The notes: generated by a model from the sequence alone, not told the origin. Positions 34,803 through 44,811 are shown, counted from the first letter of the stretch. The stretch is DNA of 64,000 nt from Ancylobacter novellus DSM 506 (GCF_000092925.1 NC_014217.1:2728001-2792000); one strand, 5' to 3'. Numbers and translations: made by a program.

Positions 34803-37760
34803 CTAGAGACCAAGGCCACGGCTGCGATCGAAGTCGATGCCGTGACTGCGAGCGAGCTCGCGGCCAAGACTGCGGCCGGTTTCAAAGCTGATGCCGAGTT
34901 CCTTCTTGCGCGTGGCGAGCAGGGATTCCAGCTGCGGGTCGCGCTCCAGGCTCCGCGCCATGTCGCCCATCTGGACGCGGGTAGCCTTGTAGCCGGAGTA
35001 ATCGCCGTCGCTGTACTGGCGTTGACGCTGCTGGTCGAGCTTCTTCCAGCGCTCGACAAATTGACCGGCGCGGCGCTCCGGATCGGTGCGGATTTCCGTT
35101 TCAAGCTGGAGGGCGCGAATGGTGCGATTGAGCTTGCCGCCGGCCGCCTCGTGCACCAGCTCCGGGTTCTTCTCGTAGGCCACTTCCGCATCCCGCCAGC
35201 CATGAGGGCGTAGCTCCTCGAAGGCCTTGCGGGCGGCGGTGAGTTCACGCAGTTGCTCGGGTGTGCCCTGGCCGATTGCATCGGCCGTGGTGAGGATCGC
35301 GTCCCACGCCCGAGCATGCCGAACGAGCGCGCGGGTGCGGGCCTGCCGCAGCACCATCTCTGGATCCTCGGGAGGCTCCTGGGTGAGTGGCCTGACTTTG
35401 TTTCCTAGCTCCTCGCGCAGGGCTGGTGCGTCTTGTGCAATGTCTACGGACGGCCTGAGCGTGTCGACGAGGTCGCGCAGCTTTTCCGGGACCTTGCGCA
35501 CGATCTCGACGACACGCTGGCGGAAGGTGATGCCGCGGCGCTCGGCATAGTCCTGCGCCGGATCGGAGCGCGCATAGTCCGACGCCATGTCCTTGGCCCG
35601 GTCACGCGACAGGGTGCGCACCAGCCGGTCCCTATCCGCGAAGTCGTCGCGGCCAAAGTGCAACTCCATGCCGTCACGGTGGCGCGACAGCGCGACATAG
35701 CTGGAATGGGCATCCATGCCGGGCGTGGCGAGCACATGGGTACGGTCCACGGTCATGCCCTGCGCCTTGTGGATGGTGGCGGCATAGCCATGGTCGATGC
35801 GATCGTAGTCCTTCAAGTCGAAGGCGACGGATCGGCCATCATCAATACGCACGGACATGGACTGCGCGCTGACCTCTTCGAGGGTGCCGAGCGTGCCGTT
35901 CTTCACCCCGAGCCCGCGCTCATTCTGCAGGAACATCACGCGGTCGCCACGGGCGAAGGAACGTTCCCCGCGCTCGACGGTGACGCGCACCTCCTCGCCG
36001 AGATCGTTGGCCTCCCGCATCCGCGCGCGGGCGGCCTGGTTGAGGGCGCGAACCTCGTCATTGGTGTGGGTGAGAATGATGCGGCTACGGTCTGGTGCGG
36101 CCTGCCGGTCGCGGTCCCAGCGCTCGATTAGGTCGCCCCGCGCCTGCTGCCGCGTTTGAGCGGCATAGACCATGCCATTCCTCTCATAGGCCTCGATAGC
36201 CTCGCCGATCTTGCCAGTCGCCAGGTCGCGCGTGGCGTCGCGCTGCCAGTCTGCGCGCTGGCGGCGCACCTCGCCGATCTCCGCACCGCCGTGACGCTCG
36301 ACCAGCGAGCGGAACGCGGCACCCGCCTCGATCGATTGCAACTGCTGCGGATCCCCGACCAGCACGACCTTAGCGCCGGCATCCGCGGCATGGGAGAGCA
36401 CGCGCTCCAGCTGGCGCGTGCCGACCATGCCGGCCTCGTCGATCACCAGCACATCGCGTGAGGTGAGCAGATCCCGGCCTTGGCTCCAGCCATGTTCCAG
36501 GCTGGCAATGGTGCGGGACGTGATGCCCGATCCGCTCTCCAGATTCTCCGCCGCGATGCCGGACAGCGCGACGCCGCGAACCTCCAGGCCGGCCGCCTCC
36601 CAGGCCTCGCGCGCGACACCGAGCATGGCGCTCTTCCCCGTCCCGGCATAACCGACGACAATGCCAAGATCGCGCTCGCCGGTGATGTGCGCCAGCGCGT
36701 CAGACTGCTCACCGGAGAGAACAAGGCCACGCTGCTCAGCACGCTGAATAGCCGCCTCTCTCTCTGTATCCTGTACGGCATGGCGTTCGCGTTCCGCCAT
36801 GAGCCCGGCAGCCCTGTGCAGACGCTGCTCGGCCTCGATCATCTGGCAGGTGGTGAAGCGGTCCCCGCCGCGTCCATCCTTACCGAGCTCGACGAGATCG
36901 GGTGCGCGGCTCATCGCGCCCATCACCTCGTTGAACTGCTCGATCCCGTCACTGTGACGGTGCGCGAAGCGCGCCATGTCGCGCCGGGTGAAGGTCGATT
37001 GCTGATGGGTGATGGCGTCCAGTGCCAGTGCCGGATCGGCGATGATGCGCACGCCATTGCCGCGCGCGATCTCGCGTTGAACCTCGGCCCGATCGGCGGC
37101 CCCGATCCCCTCTCTTTCTATGCGTTGCGCGGGCGCACCGATCTGGCTCTGCGGCTCCAGCGCGATGCCCTGCGCTTCAAGGCTGCGATGGTCGATGCGT
37201 GCGTCAATGTCCAGTTCGGCCAGCCGCTCATTGGCGAGCGCGGCCCAGCGTTCGCGCCAGCGCTCGAGCATCTGGGTCGCATTCCACTCGCGCACCTTCG
37301 GGCCGAAACCGTCCTCGTCAACCGAGCGCATGGTGAGCATGACATGGGCATGGGGTTTGGCCATGCCGTCCTCACCGACATCCCAATGCACATTGAGATC
37401 GGCGACCATCCCTTGATCGACGAACTCCGCCTCAACGAAATCACGGGCGAGCGCGATCCCCTGCGCCTGGCTCATCTCGCGCGGCAGGGCGAACTCGACC
37501 TCACGGGCGAGCTGGGCGTCCTTGCGCAGTTCGAAGGCTTCGACATCGTTCCACAGTCGCTCGCGGTCGCTCCACATCTCAGGCACCCTATCCGGCAGCA
37601 GAACCTCGGAATGAACGACGCCGCGCTTACTTGAGAAGTCTTGGACGCGATCGATCCGCGCATCGCGCAGCCGTGAGGCCGAGCGGTAGGCGGCGGACGC
37701 CACAGCGCTGGAGCCGGCCTTGCGGCCGATGACCTTGACGTGAAGATGATAGATCGCCAT
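34803..37760 (-). CDS. traA: Ti-type conjugative relaxase/helicase TraA
   Basis: Conjugation protein of 985 aa with an N-terminal MobA/MobL relaxase domain (MAIYHLHVKVIGRKAGSSAVASAAYRS; metal-binding HAHVMLTMR) and a C-terminal TrwC/RecD-like helicase. The helicase shows Walker A VGYAGTGKSAM, Walker B VLVIDEAGMV, LVGDPQQLQ and GYAATIHKAQGMT. It nicks at oriT and unwinds the strand to be transferred. An oriT-like sequence lies just upstream of its start, followed by divergent traC/traD-like genes, as in Ti and related rhizobial plasmids. No type IV secretion genes occur in the window, so the element may be mobilisable rather than self-transmissible. Confidence 0.92.
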   Translation of the reverse strand: MAIYHLHVKVIGRKAGSSAVASAAYRSASRLRDARIDRVQDFSSKRGVVHSEVLLPDRVPEMWSDRERLWNDVEAFELRKDAQLAREVEFALPREMSQAQGIALARDFVEAEFVDQGMVADLNVHWDVGEDGMAKPHAHVMLTMRSVDEDGFGPKVREWNATQMLERWRERWAALANERLAELDIDARIDHRSLEAQGIALEPQSQIGAPAQRIEREGIGAADRAEVQREIARGNGVRIIADPALALDAITHQQSTFTRRDMARFAHRHSDGIEQFNEVMGAMSRAPDLVELGKDGRGGDRFTTCQMIEAEQRLHRAAGLMAERERHAVQDTEREAAIQRAEQRGLVLSGEQSDALAHITGERDLGIVVGYAGTGKSAMLGVAREAWEAAGLEVRGVALSGIAAENLESGSGITSRTIASLEHGWSQGRDLLTSRDVLVIDEAGMVGTRQLERVLSHAADAGAKVVLVGDPQQLQSIEAGAAFRSLVERHGGAEIGEVRRQRADWQRDATRDLATGKIGEAIEAYERNGMVYAAQTRQQARGDLIERWDRDRQAAPDRSRIILTHTNDEVRALNQAARARMREANDLGEEVRVTVERGERSFARGDRVMFLQNERGLGVKNGTLGTLEEVSAQSMSVRIDDGRSVAFDLKDYDRIDHGYAATIHKAQGMTVDRTHVLATPGMDAHSSYVALSRHRDGMELHFGRDDFADRDRLVRTLSRDRAKDMASDYARSDPAQDYAERRGITFRQRVVEIVRKVPEKLRDLVDTLRPSVDIAQDAPALREELGNKVRPLTQEPPEDPEMVLRQARTRALVRHARAWDAILTTADAIGQGTPEQLRELTAARKAFEELRPHGWRDAEVAYEKNPELVHEAAGGKLNRTIRALQLETEIRTDPERRAGQFVERWKKLDQQRQRQYSDGDYSGYKATRVQMGDMARSLERDPQLESLLATRKKELGISFETGRSLGRELARSHGIDFDRSRGLGL

Positions 37761-37780
37761 CGCGATCCGAACATCAGCAC

Positions 37781-37820
37781 GGCGAAGCGCACGTCGGAAC
37801 GACGTATAAGCGCGCCCTCC
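37781..37820. other. putative origin of transfer (oriT), Ti type
   Basis: Between the divergent traA and traC genes. The minus strand reads GGGCGCGCTTATACGTCG, close to the nic region of Ti plasmids (GGGCGC-AA-TTATACGTCG), followed by the inverted repeat CGTCG-TTC-CGACG. Position, hairpin and nic-like core all agree. Confidence 0.75.
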
Positions 37821-37932
37821 CTCGAAAAAATCTCGGGAGTGACGAGGCCATCCCAGTCTGTCCCGACGACATTAAAGCCTTCCGGCATGCGCTAAACTAT
37901 CATCCTTGCATCGATTGCTGATGGAGAAGACC

Positions 37933-38259
37933 ATGCGCAAGCCACGGGACTTCGATACGGAGCTGAAGGCTCTGGAAGACAAGGCGCGAGAGCTCAAGAC
38001 CCGTAAGGTACAGCAGCTCGGCGATCTAGTGATCGCCACCGGCGCGGACGCACTCACGGCGGAGGAACTGGCCGGCGCGCTGCTCGTGCTCGCCGAGACC
38101 AAGGACCCGGGACGGAGGGAGGCGTGGGCGCGGCGTGGCGCGGCGTTCTTTCAAGGACGGGCACGCCGATCTGCAGCGGCATCTGACGGCGACACAGTCA
38201 GCCCTCCGGCGCAACCGGGCGGCACTCAATCGCCATCAGGCAGCACGGGCGCGGCATGA
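37933..38259 (+). CDS. TraC-like conjugal transfer accessory protein
   Basis: A 108-aa protein rich in Lys/Arg at the N-terminus with a predicted coiled coil (DFDTELKALEDKARELKTRKVQQLGDLVIATGADAL) and a low-complexity C-terminus. Length, position beyond oriT and the helical pattern match the TraC proteins encoded opposite traA in Ti-type systems. GGAGAA lies before the ATG at 37933; an in-frame ATG at 37921 is less likely. Presumed to help the relaxosome. Confidence 0.65.
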   Translation: MRKPRDFDTELKALEDKARELKTRKVQQLGDLVIATGADALTAEELAGALLVLAETKDPGRREAWARRGAAFFQGRARRSAAASDGDTVSPPAQPGGTQSPSGSTGAA

Positions 38260-38260
38260 C

Positions 38261-38530
38261 ATGCGCGACTGGCAGGTGGAGCGCCGCAAGCGCACGCGGC
38301 ATCTGATCGAACTCGGCGGCCTCGTGGTTAAGGCCGGAATCGTGGACCTCACCGGCGATGATCGCGCCATGATCTACGGCGCACTGCTCTGGATGGCCGA
38401 CAAGCTCCAAAGCGATGAGCGCGCCAAGGCGCTGGCGCTGTGGGCTGCGAAGGGAAAGCAGGCGTTCGAGGCTGAACGTCACGGCGAAATTCTCGCCCCG
38501 CTCAGGACTGGGACCGTGGAACTTGACTGA
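38261..38530 (+). CDS. traD: TraD-like conjugal transfer protein
   Basis: An 89-aa protein with the TraD signature RKRTRHLIELGGLVVKAGIVDLTGDDRAMIYGALLWMAD. It starts 1 base after the stop of the TraC-like gene, so the two are coupled. In Ti-type systems it is a small relaxosome-associated protein. No TraG coupling protein gene follows; the next gene is on the other strand and belongs to a restriction locus, so the transfer region is truncated here. Confidence 0.8.
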   Translation: MRDWQVERRKRTRHLIELGGLVVKAGIVDLTGDDRAMIYGALLWMADKLQSDERAKALALWAAKGKQAFEAERHGEILAPLRTGTVELD

Positions 38531-38597
38531 TGACAGGCACCGCGGAGCCGCTCGTACTCTGCAATTCTGTCTATCTGGGTCCCTTTCGAAGTGATGT

Positions 38598-39314
38598 TCA
38601 GGCCATCCGAGCCTCGAGTTTTTGCTTGCGCTCACGCCAATCGGGTAGCACGCGGCTCAATAGCTCGAAGAATTCCGGTCCGTGATGCGGCACGGCGATG
38701 TGGCATAGCTCGTGAGTAATGACGTAATCGATAGCATGCAGCGGAGCCTGGATTAGTCGTCGATTGAGCAATAATCGACATCCAGGTGACATCGAACCCC
38801 ATCGCTGCCGCAACTGGCGGACAACCAACCCTCTTGGCCGAAAGTCCTCAGGCGCGGGAAAGCGCAGAAGATTAACTTCAAGGCGCTCACCAAATTTCGT
38901 ATGCGCACGCTCTCGATACCAAACCTCCATAAGCTCCCGCGTGACCTCCGTCATCTCGGGCCTATGCGTTTGGACCACGATGAAGCCACGAACGAGCTTC
39001 ACCGTCGCTTGAACGTGCGGGACTACCTTCAACCGATACTGACGTCCGAGGTAGAGATGGGTCTCGCCAGCCACATATTGGCGATCTGGGGTGCGTGGAA
39101 GAAATTGGATGAAATATCGCTGCTGACGCAGAATCCACGCGGCCCGCTTGCGCACCTTATCTTCGATTGCAACGAGCGGCGCATCCTGCGGGGCAGCGAG
39201 GACAACCGAGGCGTCAGGCTCTACTGCGATCTCCAGCGTCGCTCGCTCACGGCGCAGTATGGAGAAAACGATCCTGTGTTCACCGTATTGGACGCTATGT
39301 CGCTCCGCCTTCAT
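38598..39314 (-). CDS. YgjP-type zinc metallopeptidase (DUF45/M48-like)
   Basis: A 238-aa protein with zinc motif HELCHIAVPHHGPEFFELL and the YgjP signature RWGSMSPGCRLLLNRRLIQAPLHAIDYVITHELCH. Members of this family are frequently the last gene of type I restriction operons, and their role there is not established. Start overlaps the hsdR stop by 4 bases (ATGA). Confidence 0.88.
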   Translation of the reverse strand: MKAERHSVQYGEHRIVFSILRRERATLEIAVEPDASVVLAAPQDAPLVAIEDKVRKRAAWILRQQRYFIQFLPRTPDRQYVAGETHLYLGRQYRLKVVPHVQATVKLVRGFIVVQTHRPEMTEVTRELMEVWYRERAHTKFGERLEVNLLRFPAPEDFRPRGLVVRQLRQRWGSMSPGCRLLLNRRLIQAPLHAIDYVITHELCHIAVPHHGPEFFELLSRVLPDWRERKQKLEARMA

Positions 39315-42300
39315 CCCGGAAACCGCGCCCGCGCCAGATCCATAATCTTCAGCTCAAGGTCGTCCATTAGTTCGACAGGCAGTCCAATTCCGCGTCCATC
39401 ACGCAGGACATCGAAGAAATAATCGTCAATGGCGTTGCGCATCTTATTCTGAGCGACCTCGTTGGACCAAACGTCGACGATGTGATGGCACTTTATGATG
39501 TCGATGATCGTGAGCGCGATGGACGCGACCTCATTCGCCTCAATCGATTTGCCGTCATAGGCCGCAAACGCACCTTCAAGGATCCCGAAGAACGCCTGCC
39601 CATCGTCATTGCCCTTGATCGCATCCGGTACCTCGCGCCCCCGGTCCTTGCGGGCGACCTTGCTGGCCAGATCGACTACGTTCTTGAGGTAATCGCGCTC
39701 GGATATCCTTTTGGCCCGATAGTCGCGGATGGTTTCCTCCAGCAGCTCCGAGAAGCTGCGGTAGAAGGTCGGGTCCTCGTCCATCTTTTCCGTGATGGTC
39801 CGTCGCGTCGCGCTGGCGATCCGGTCCGCCCTCGACGCCTCGGAGACGCCCGTTTCCTCCACCACGGCCTTCAGGGCGTCCGGGTCGTTGATGTTGACCA
39901 TCTCGATGATCGTTTCGGCCGGCATGGCAACCACATGGTCGTCCAGCAGCTTCTGGATCTTTGGCTCGAACTCCTTGACGTCGACGGTCTCTTGGTAGCG
40001 CAGTTGAATCGAGCGCCGCAGCTCGGAGAATTGCTTCCAATCCTTCTTCATGGCGTCGATCTTCGCCTCGCCAAAGACGTCGAACAGCTTGTCCGACGAC
40101 AGCGAGATATGGAGGCAGCGGCTGAACGCCTTCAGTCGTTCATAGAATTCCTGCCGGATCGCTTCGTCGGCCAGGAACTGTTCGAACTGCTCCATGTCCT
40201 TCTTGTTCTTGACCGGTTTGAACAGGTCCCAGAGTTGATCATGCAACTGGGGCAGCTTCCGGATTTCCTCGCGCACGTCGTGGACTGTGCCGGCGAGATC
40301 GGCGGCGTCAAAACCCTCGAAGGCGCTGTAGGTCGTCAGCGCTGTATCGAGCTCTCCGAGCAGCCCCTCATAGTCGATGATGAAGCCAAACTGCTTCTCG
40401 GTCGCACCATCTTCATAGAGCCGGTTCACGCGGGCGATAGCCTGCAGCAGGTTATGCTCGCGTAGCGACTTGCAGACATAGAGCACCGTGTTGCGCGGGG
40501 CATCGAACCCGGTGAGCAGCTTCGACACGACGATGAGGATCTCCGGATCGCCCGACCCCTTGAATGCATCGATGATCTGCCGGGTGTATTCGTCCTCAGT
40601 CTTGTACCGGACCATCATCCGCGCCCAGAACCCACGCACGAGGTCCTTCGATTCCTTGTCGACCTCCTCGTTGCCCTCGTTGTCATCGGGCGGCGAGATG
40701 ACGATTTCGCTGGTGACGTGCCCGATCTCGTCGAGCACCTCCTTGAAGCGGACGGCTGCCGCCTTGGATGGCGCCACAAGCTGCGCCTTGAATCCCGTGC
40801 CTTGCCAGTGCTGGCGGAAGTGCTCCGAGATGTCGAAGGCTTTCGCCCGGATCGCCTGGCCTGTCTTTGACAGCGCATCCATGCGGGAGAACTTGTGCTT
40901 CAGGTCGGCCTTCTGGCTGGGGGTCAAACCATCGCTGATCTTGTCGAACCACCTGTCGATTACACCACCATTAACCTGCTGTTCGACCAGCCGTCCCTCA
41001 TAGAGGAGTGGCACAACGGCCCCGTCGGCGACAGCCTCGTCGATCGCGTATTTGTGGATCAGGCCTCCGAAGGTCGAGAGGGTATTCTTCTCCTTCTTCA
41101 GTAGCGGCGTTCCGGTGAAGCCGAGATAGCAAGCGTTCGGCAGCAGCCGACGCATCCGAGTGGCGAACTGGCTGTGACCGCCAAAACGGCCAGTCTGCGA
41201 GCGATGGCTCTCGTCGACCAGGACGAAAACGTTGGCATCCACGTCGACGTCCTCGGCAGCTTTGGCCGCCGTATCAAACTTGTTGATGATGGTCGTCGCG
41301 AGTGGTGTCCGGTTTCGGATCAGCTCGATCAGATGTGCGCCGCTGGTCGCCCGAACAGGTTCCAGCTCACAGGACTTGAACGTGTCCTTGATCTGTTTGT
41401 CGAGATCGTCGCGGTCGGTGACGATCAGGATGCGCGGATTGGGGATCGCCTTATCGAGCGCGAGAGAGCGCCCCAGCATCACCATGGTCAGCGACTTGCC
41501 CGATCCTTGAGTGTGCCAGACCACGCCGCCCTTTCGGCGGCCGTCCAGATTGAACTGGCGGACGCGCTCGACAGCCTTCCGGATCCCAAAGAACTGCTGG
41601 TGTCGCGCGACCTTGCGTGCGCCGCCATCGAACACGGTGAAGCGACGGACCAGGTCCAGCAGGCGGTCCGGCCGGCACATCGCATAGATTGCGCGGTCCT
41701 GAGCCGTGATCGCGCGCGCACCCTCGGCGGCCAGGGCATGGAAATGCGCGCGGGCAAAGGCGAAGTCGCCCGAGAAGACCGCGTCGGCCTCAGCCGCCCT
41801 GAGCGGCCGATTGGCCAGCGGATCGATAATCTCGTCCCGGTCTTCCTCGTCCCGCCACGTCTGCCAGAACTGCCGCGGCGTGCCCACGGTGGCGTAGCGC
41901 GCCTCGACACGGTTCATCACCATGAGAAGCTGCGCGAAGTGGAACAACTGCGGGATGTTGTCCTCGTTCTGATAGCCGATCAGCTGGCTACCGGCTTTTT
42001 TCAGACTTTCGGTCGGCCGCTTGTTCTCGATCACGAGGAACGGGATGCCGTTCACGTAGGCGACGATATCACACCGCTTGGTCTGGGTGCTGGCCGTCCG
42101 CTCGACAGAAACTTCGGCCGTCACATGAAAGACGTTGTTAGATGGGGTTTCCCAATCGACGTAGCGGAATGAGTAGGATTTCGAGTCTCCCTGGATCGTC
42201 TTGGTGATCGTCGTCCCGAGCACGAGCGTGTCGTAGATGTCTTGGTTGGTGCCGCGCAGTCCCTTTTGCCGGTCAGGTGTGGGCTTTAGCCGCCGGATGG

Positions 42301-42526
42301 CCTCGTGCGCATCCTCAAGGTCGAAGGGATACTCCCGGCCGCGGTAGCTGAAGCTGTTGATCCGCAGGAGTTGGTCCGCAAGGATGTCATCGAGCACCAC
42401 ATTGCGCAGACGACCGGCGCGGAGGCGCACAGCTTCCGTCTGGGAAAGCGGCGTGAACCCCAGCGCCACCAGGAGCTGCAGCGCGGGGATCTGAGACTGG
42501 TGCTTCTCGGCGGCATCGAAGGTCAT
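39311..42526 (-). CDS. hsdR: type I restriction endonuclease subunit R
   Basis: Restriction and DNA-translocating subunit, 1071 aa, full length. The nuclease (HSDR_N) motif is CDIVAYVNGIPFLVIENKR with Asp153, Glu167 and Lys169. The SF2 translocase shows Walker A HTQGSGKSLTMV, DEAD-type VLVDESHRS, LGFTGTPLL and the later motif VSKLLTGFDAP. The C-terminus binds the methylase core. It is the seventh gene of the operon from 49119 to 38598 and its start overlaps the HAD gene by 4 bases. Confidence 0.95.
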   Translation of the reverse strand: MTFDAAEKHQSQIPALQLLVALGFTPLSQTEAVRLRAGRLRNVVLDDILADQLLRINSFSYRGREYPFDLEDAHEAIRRLKPTPDRQKGLRGTNQDIYDTLVLGTTITKTIQGDSKSYSFRYVDWETPSNNVFHVTAEVSVERTASTQTKRCDIVAYVNGIPFLVIENKRPTESLKKAGSQLIGYQNEDNIPQLFHFAQLLMVMNRVEARYATVGTPRQFWQTWRDEEDRDEIIDPLANRPLRAAEADAVFSGDFAFARAHFHALAAEGARAITAQDRAIYAMCRPDRLLDLVRRFTVFDGGARKVARHQQFFGIRKAVERVRQFNLDGRRKGGVVWHTQGSGKSLTMVMLGRSLALDKAIPNPRILIVTDRDDLDKQIKDTFKSCELEPVRATSGAHLIELIRNRTPLATTIINKFDTAAKAAEDVDVDANVFVLVDESHRSQTGRFGGHSQFATRMRRLLPNACYLGFTGTPLLKKEKNTLSTFGGLIHKYAIDEAVADGAVVPLLYEGRLVEQQVNGGVIDRWFDKISDGLTPSQKADLKHKFSRMDALSKTGQAIRAKAFDISEHFRQHWQGTGFKAQLVAPSKAAAVRFKEVLDEIGHVTSEIVISPPDDNEGNEEVDKESKDLVRGFWARMMVRYKTEDEYTRQIIDAFKGSGDPEILIVVSKLLTGFDAPRNTVLYVCKSLREHNLLQAIARVNRLYEDGATEKQFGFIIDYEGLLGELDTALTTYSAFEGFDAADLAGTVHDVREEIRKLPQLHDQLWDLFKPVKNKKDMEQFEQFLADEAIRQEFYERLKAFSRCLHISLSSDKLFDVFGEAKIDAMKKDWKQFSELRRSIQLRYQETVDVKEFEPKIQKLLDDHVVAMPAETIIEMVNINDPDALKAVVEETGVSEASRADRIASATRRTITEKMDEDPTFYRSFSELLEETIRDYRAKRISERDYLKNVVDLASKVARKDRGREVPDAIKGNDDGQAFFGILEGAFAAYDGKSIEANEVASIALTIIDIIKCHHIVDVWSNEVAQNKMRNAIDDYFFDVLRDGRGIGLPVELMDDLELKIMDLARARFPG

Positions 42527-43371
42527 TGCGGGCCCTCAGCAAGCAGCCCGGACAGCGCCGCGCATGCCGCGACGGCGTTTATGTTGGCCTTGATGACGCG
42601 ATCGAGTTCACCGCCGTCCGTGTAGATCGCTGGCACGGCGCAGTGCACCCGGCCATCCTTGATGTAGTTGTCGGCCTTGCCTCGCGCGCCCTTGGTGTGG
42701 GGCTTGAACACCGCGACAGAAAGGCCGCCCTGTTCCTTCACGAGTCGAAAGCACGGAATGTCAGTCGAGCCGTCGCCGATGAACACCATGTTTTCAAAGG
42801 GCACGGGTCTGTCACGCTTCTCGACGAACTGGTTGACCTTGCTGTTATCGCTGAGGTCGAAGGCGCCCTTATTTATGCGGAACAGGTACTGCGTCTTTGT
42901 CGTATAGTTGACGGCAAGCGCCGGCCACGCGGCCACGCCGTTTTCGTCAAACATAAATTTCGACGCATAAACCTGCGCGAACTTCGAGGCGATCGGCGTC
43001 CCGGCGAAAATCTCGGCATTCCCTGACGAGATGAGATAGTGAGTGATGCGGACACCATGCGCTCTGCCGTAACCGCTTATGCGGTCGAACCAGTCCTCGA
43101 CCCCCTCGAACAACTGAATCGCCTTGCCCCGCGCCTTGAAATCGTCGCGCCTGACGGGAACGCCGGCAGCTGCTGCCTTGCGCAACATCAGGTTCATGTA
43201 GACGAGCACTTCGTCGGCCTGATGCTCCTTTGTCAGACGCTTCACCTCGGCCCAAAACGCAGCCGGTTTCATGCCGATGTCGGGCAGGAACTGGTGTTCC
43301 TGCATGTTGCCGTCCGCCAGCGTGCCGTCGAAGTCGTAGGCGATCGCCATCTCTATGTGTTTTCTGGCCAT
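42523..43371 (-). CDS. HAD-superfamily phosphatase in a restriction operon
   Basis: A 282-aa HAD hydrolase: motif 1 is AYDFDGTLADG (nucleophile and acid-base Asp), motif 2 the Ser in LISSGNAE, and motif 4 FIGDGSTDIP. A large cap domain sits between motif 1 and motif 2. Membership of the hsd operon, with short overlaps or gaps on both sides, implies a defence role, perhaps removing phosphate from a nucleotide or a nucleic acid end. The substrate is unknown. The start could also be the Met at MAIAYDFDG. Confidence 0.85.
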   Translation of the reverse strand: MARKHIEMAIAYDFDGTLADGNMQEHQFLPDIGMKPAAFWAEVKRLTKEHQADEVLVYMNLMLRKAAAAGVPVRRDDFKARGKAIQLFEGVEDWFDRISGYGRAHGVRITHYLISSGNAEIFAGTPIASKFAQVYASKFMFDENGVAAWPALAVNYTTKTQYLFRINKGAFDLSDNSKVNQFVEKRDRPVPFENMVFIGDGSTDIPCFRLVKEQGGLSVAVFKPHTKGARGKADNYIKDGRVHCAVPAIYTDGGELDRVIKANINAVAACAALSGLLAEGPQ

Positions 43372-43383
43372 TGGGAGCGCCTT

Positions 43384-44811
43384 TCAGTCCTTGGCTTTTT
43401 GGGGAGCATCTGCAACGCGCAGGAAGACGCTCAATTGCCTAAGCTTTTCGAGGAGTTCATCGAACGTCACGATTTCCACGTCCTTAGAATTACGCCGAAA
43501 TAGCTCGAAGGACTTTTTTCGGTCGTCACCATCTGGCGCCCTGCCGATGACAAGGCAGCAGTGCACGGCATAGGACTCGATGTCATAGAGCCGGGTGTTG
43601 TCCTTGATCTGGGCAATCTGCTTCTGAAACTGGTACTTCTGATCCAGCGCCTGATTGATCGATCCCGACAAATCGGCCGACGGTGTGAAAACGCCATCGC
43701 GAAACGGCGTCTTGTTGAGGATCGCGGTCTGCGGTGTCTTGATCTCGAAGATCGCGGTGTTGTTGGTCAGGCTATTCTTGACCAGAAAATCAGTGATCTT
43801 CTCCCCATCCCCTGACAGCTTCCGCCCGCCAACTGAGGCTTGGTCGCGTACTTTGATGACTGGATAGCCGAAGGCCATGTTCAGGATGAAGGGATTCTCA
43901 TTGAAGAAATCCTGCCAGCGGCCCTCAGCGAGGTTCTCGCCGAGCATTTCCTCATATCGCTTGATCAACGCTTCGAGCGTTACAAGCTCGATATCCCCGC
44001 GCAGCTTGGCGAGTTTTTCCGGATGCTCTTCGGCTATGCTCGCGGCGTGGCTGCTCAGGGCACCGATAACGGCGTTCTGGTCTTCCTCGGACAGTTCCTC
44101 TTTGCCCTGCGCCACGGCGGTGAAGAGCTTTCGATAGGGGTGTCGGCCTGCCTTCGGTTCCAGCTTTGGCACGCCAAGCCGTTCTGCGATGATGTTGTGA
44201 GCCGTTGTTTCCTTCACGGCACGCGCGGCGGTCTGAGCGAGGTTATCAATGCTGTTCAGGGCGCGCCGCGCCTGCTCGAAGTCTTGCTTTGAGATATAGA
44301 AAATTTGGGCGTCCTTCGCGTCTGGTCCTGTGAGTTGATCGCTTGCGATGACGATCTCTCTGCTGGCCGACAGTTCTTCCACAGCATCGATAATGAACCG
44401 ATACGGTTTCGCGAGGCCTAGCCCGTAGGCGTAGTCCTTGGTGAAGGCCGAGGGCAGCTTTTCCAGGACATCCAGCACACCTTCGGCCTCCGTGGGCACG
44501 GCTTCATCGAACCCCGAAAAGACTATATGTGTGTCGTCGAGCGTGATCCGCTCCACCTGACCATATTTGGGCTTCAGGAAGTCGGATTTGTCGCCGAAAG
44601 TGTTGATCGGATAGATCGTCAGGAACCTGTGCTGGCCATTGATGTCTAGCAGCTTGGTCCGGTATTGCTTCGCTTTCTTTGGGTCGAGATTGGCCGCGCG
44701 CAGACTATGTTCCGGCGGCACGAAATAGACCTCGACGAAGTTCGGATGAACCTCCTCGACCTCAAGGGTGCCGTCACGCGCGGGGTCATGCTGCCGGAAG
44801 CCGAGCGCCAT
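43384..44811 (-). CDS. sduA: Shedu-type anti-phage nuclease (SduA)
   Basis: A 475-aa protein whose C-terminal half is the Shedu (DUF4263) nuclease. The family phrase EGRWQDFFNENPFILNMAFGYP is followed by VGGRKLSGDGEKITDFL and IFEIKTPQ, giving the PD-(D/E)xK residues Asp341, Glu356 and Lys358, and a Q in the helix near QALDQKYQFQKQI. The N-terminal half (residues 1-250) has no domain I can name and may sense the trigger. Shedu is a known single-gene defence. Here it lies inside a type I operon, its start overlapping the hsdS stop (TGATG), so its production is coupled to HsdS. Confidence 0.85.
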   Translation of the reverse strand: MALGFRQHDPARDGTLEVEEVHPNFVEVYFVPPEHSLRAANLDPKKAKQYRTKLLDINGQHRFLTIYPINTFGDKSDFLKPKYGQVERITLDDTHIVFSGFDEAVPTEAEGVLDVLEKLPSAFTKDYAYGLGLAKPYRFIIDAVEELSASREIVIASDQLTGPDAKDAQIFYISKQDFEQARRALNSIDNLAQTAARAVKETTAHNIIAERLGVPKLEPKAGRHPYRKLFTAVAQGKEELSEEDQNAVIGALSSHAASIAEEHPEKLAKLRGDIELVTLEALIKRYEEMLGENLAEGRWQDFFNENPFILNMAFGYPVIKVRDQASVGGRKLSGDGEKITDFLVKNSLTNNTAIFEIKTPQTAILNKTPFRDGVFTPSADLSGSINQALDQKYQFQKQIAQIKDNTRLYDIESYAVHCCLVIGRAPDGDDRKKSFELFRRNSKDVEIVTFDELLEKLRQLSVFLRVADAPQKAKD

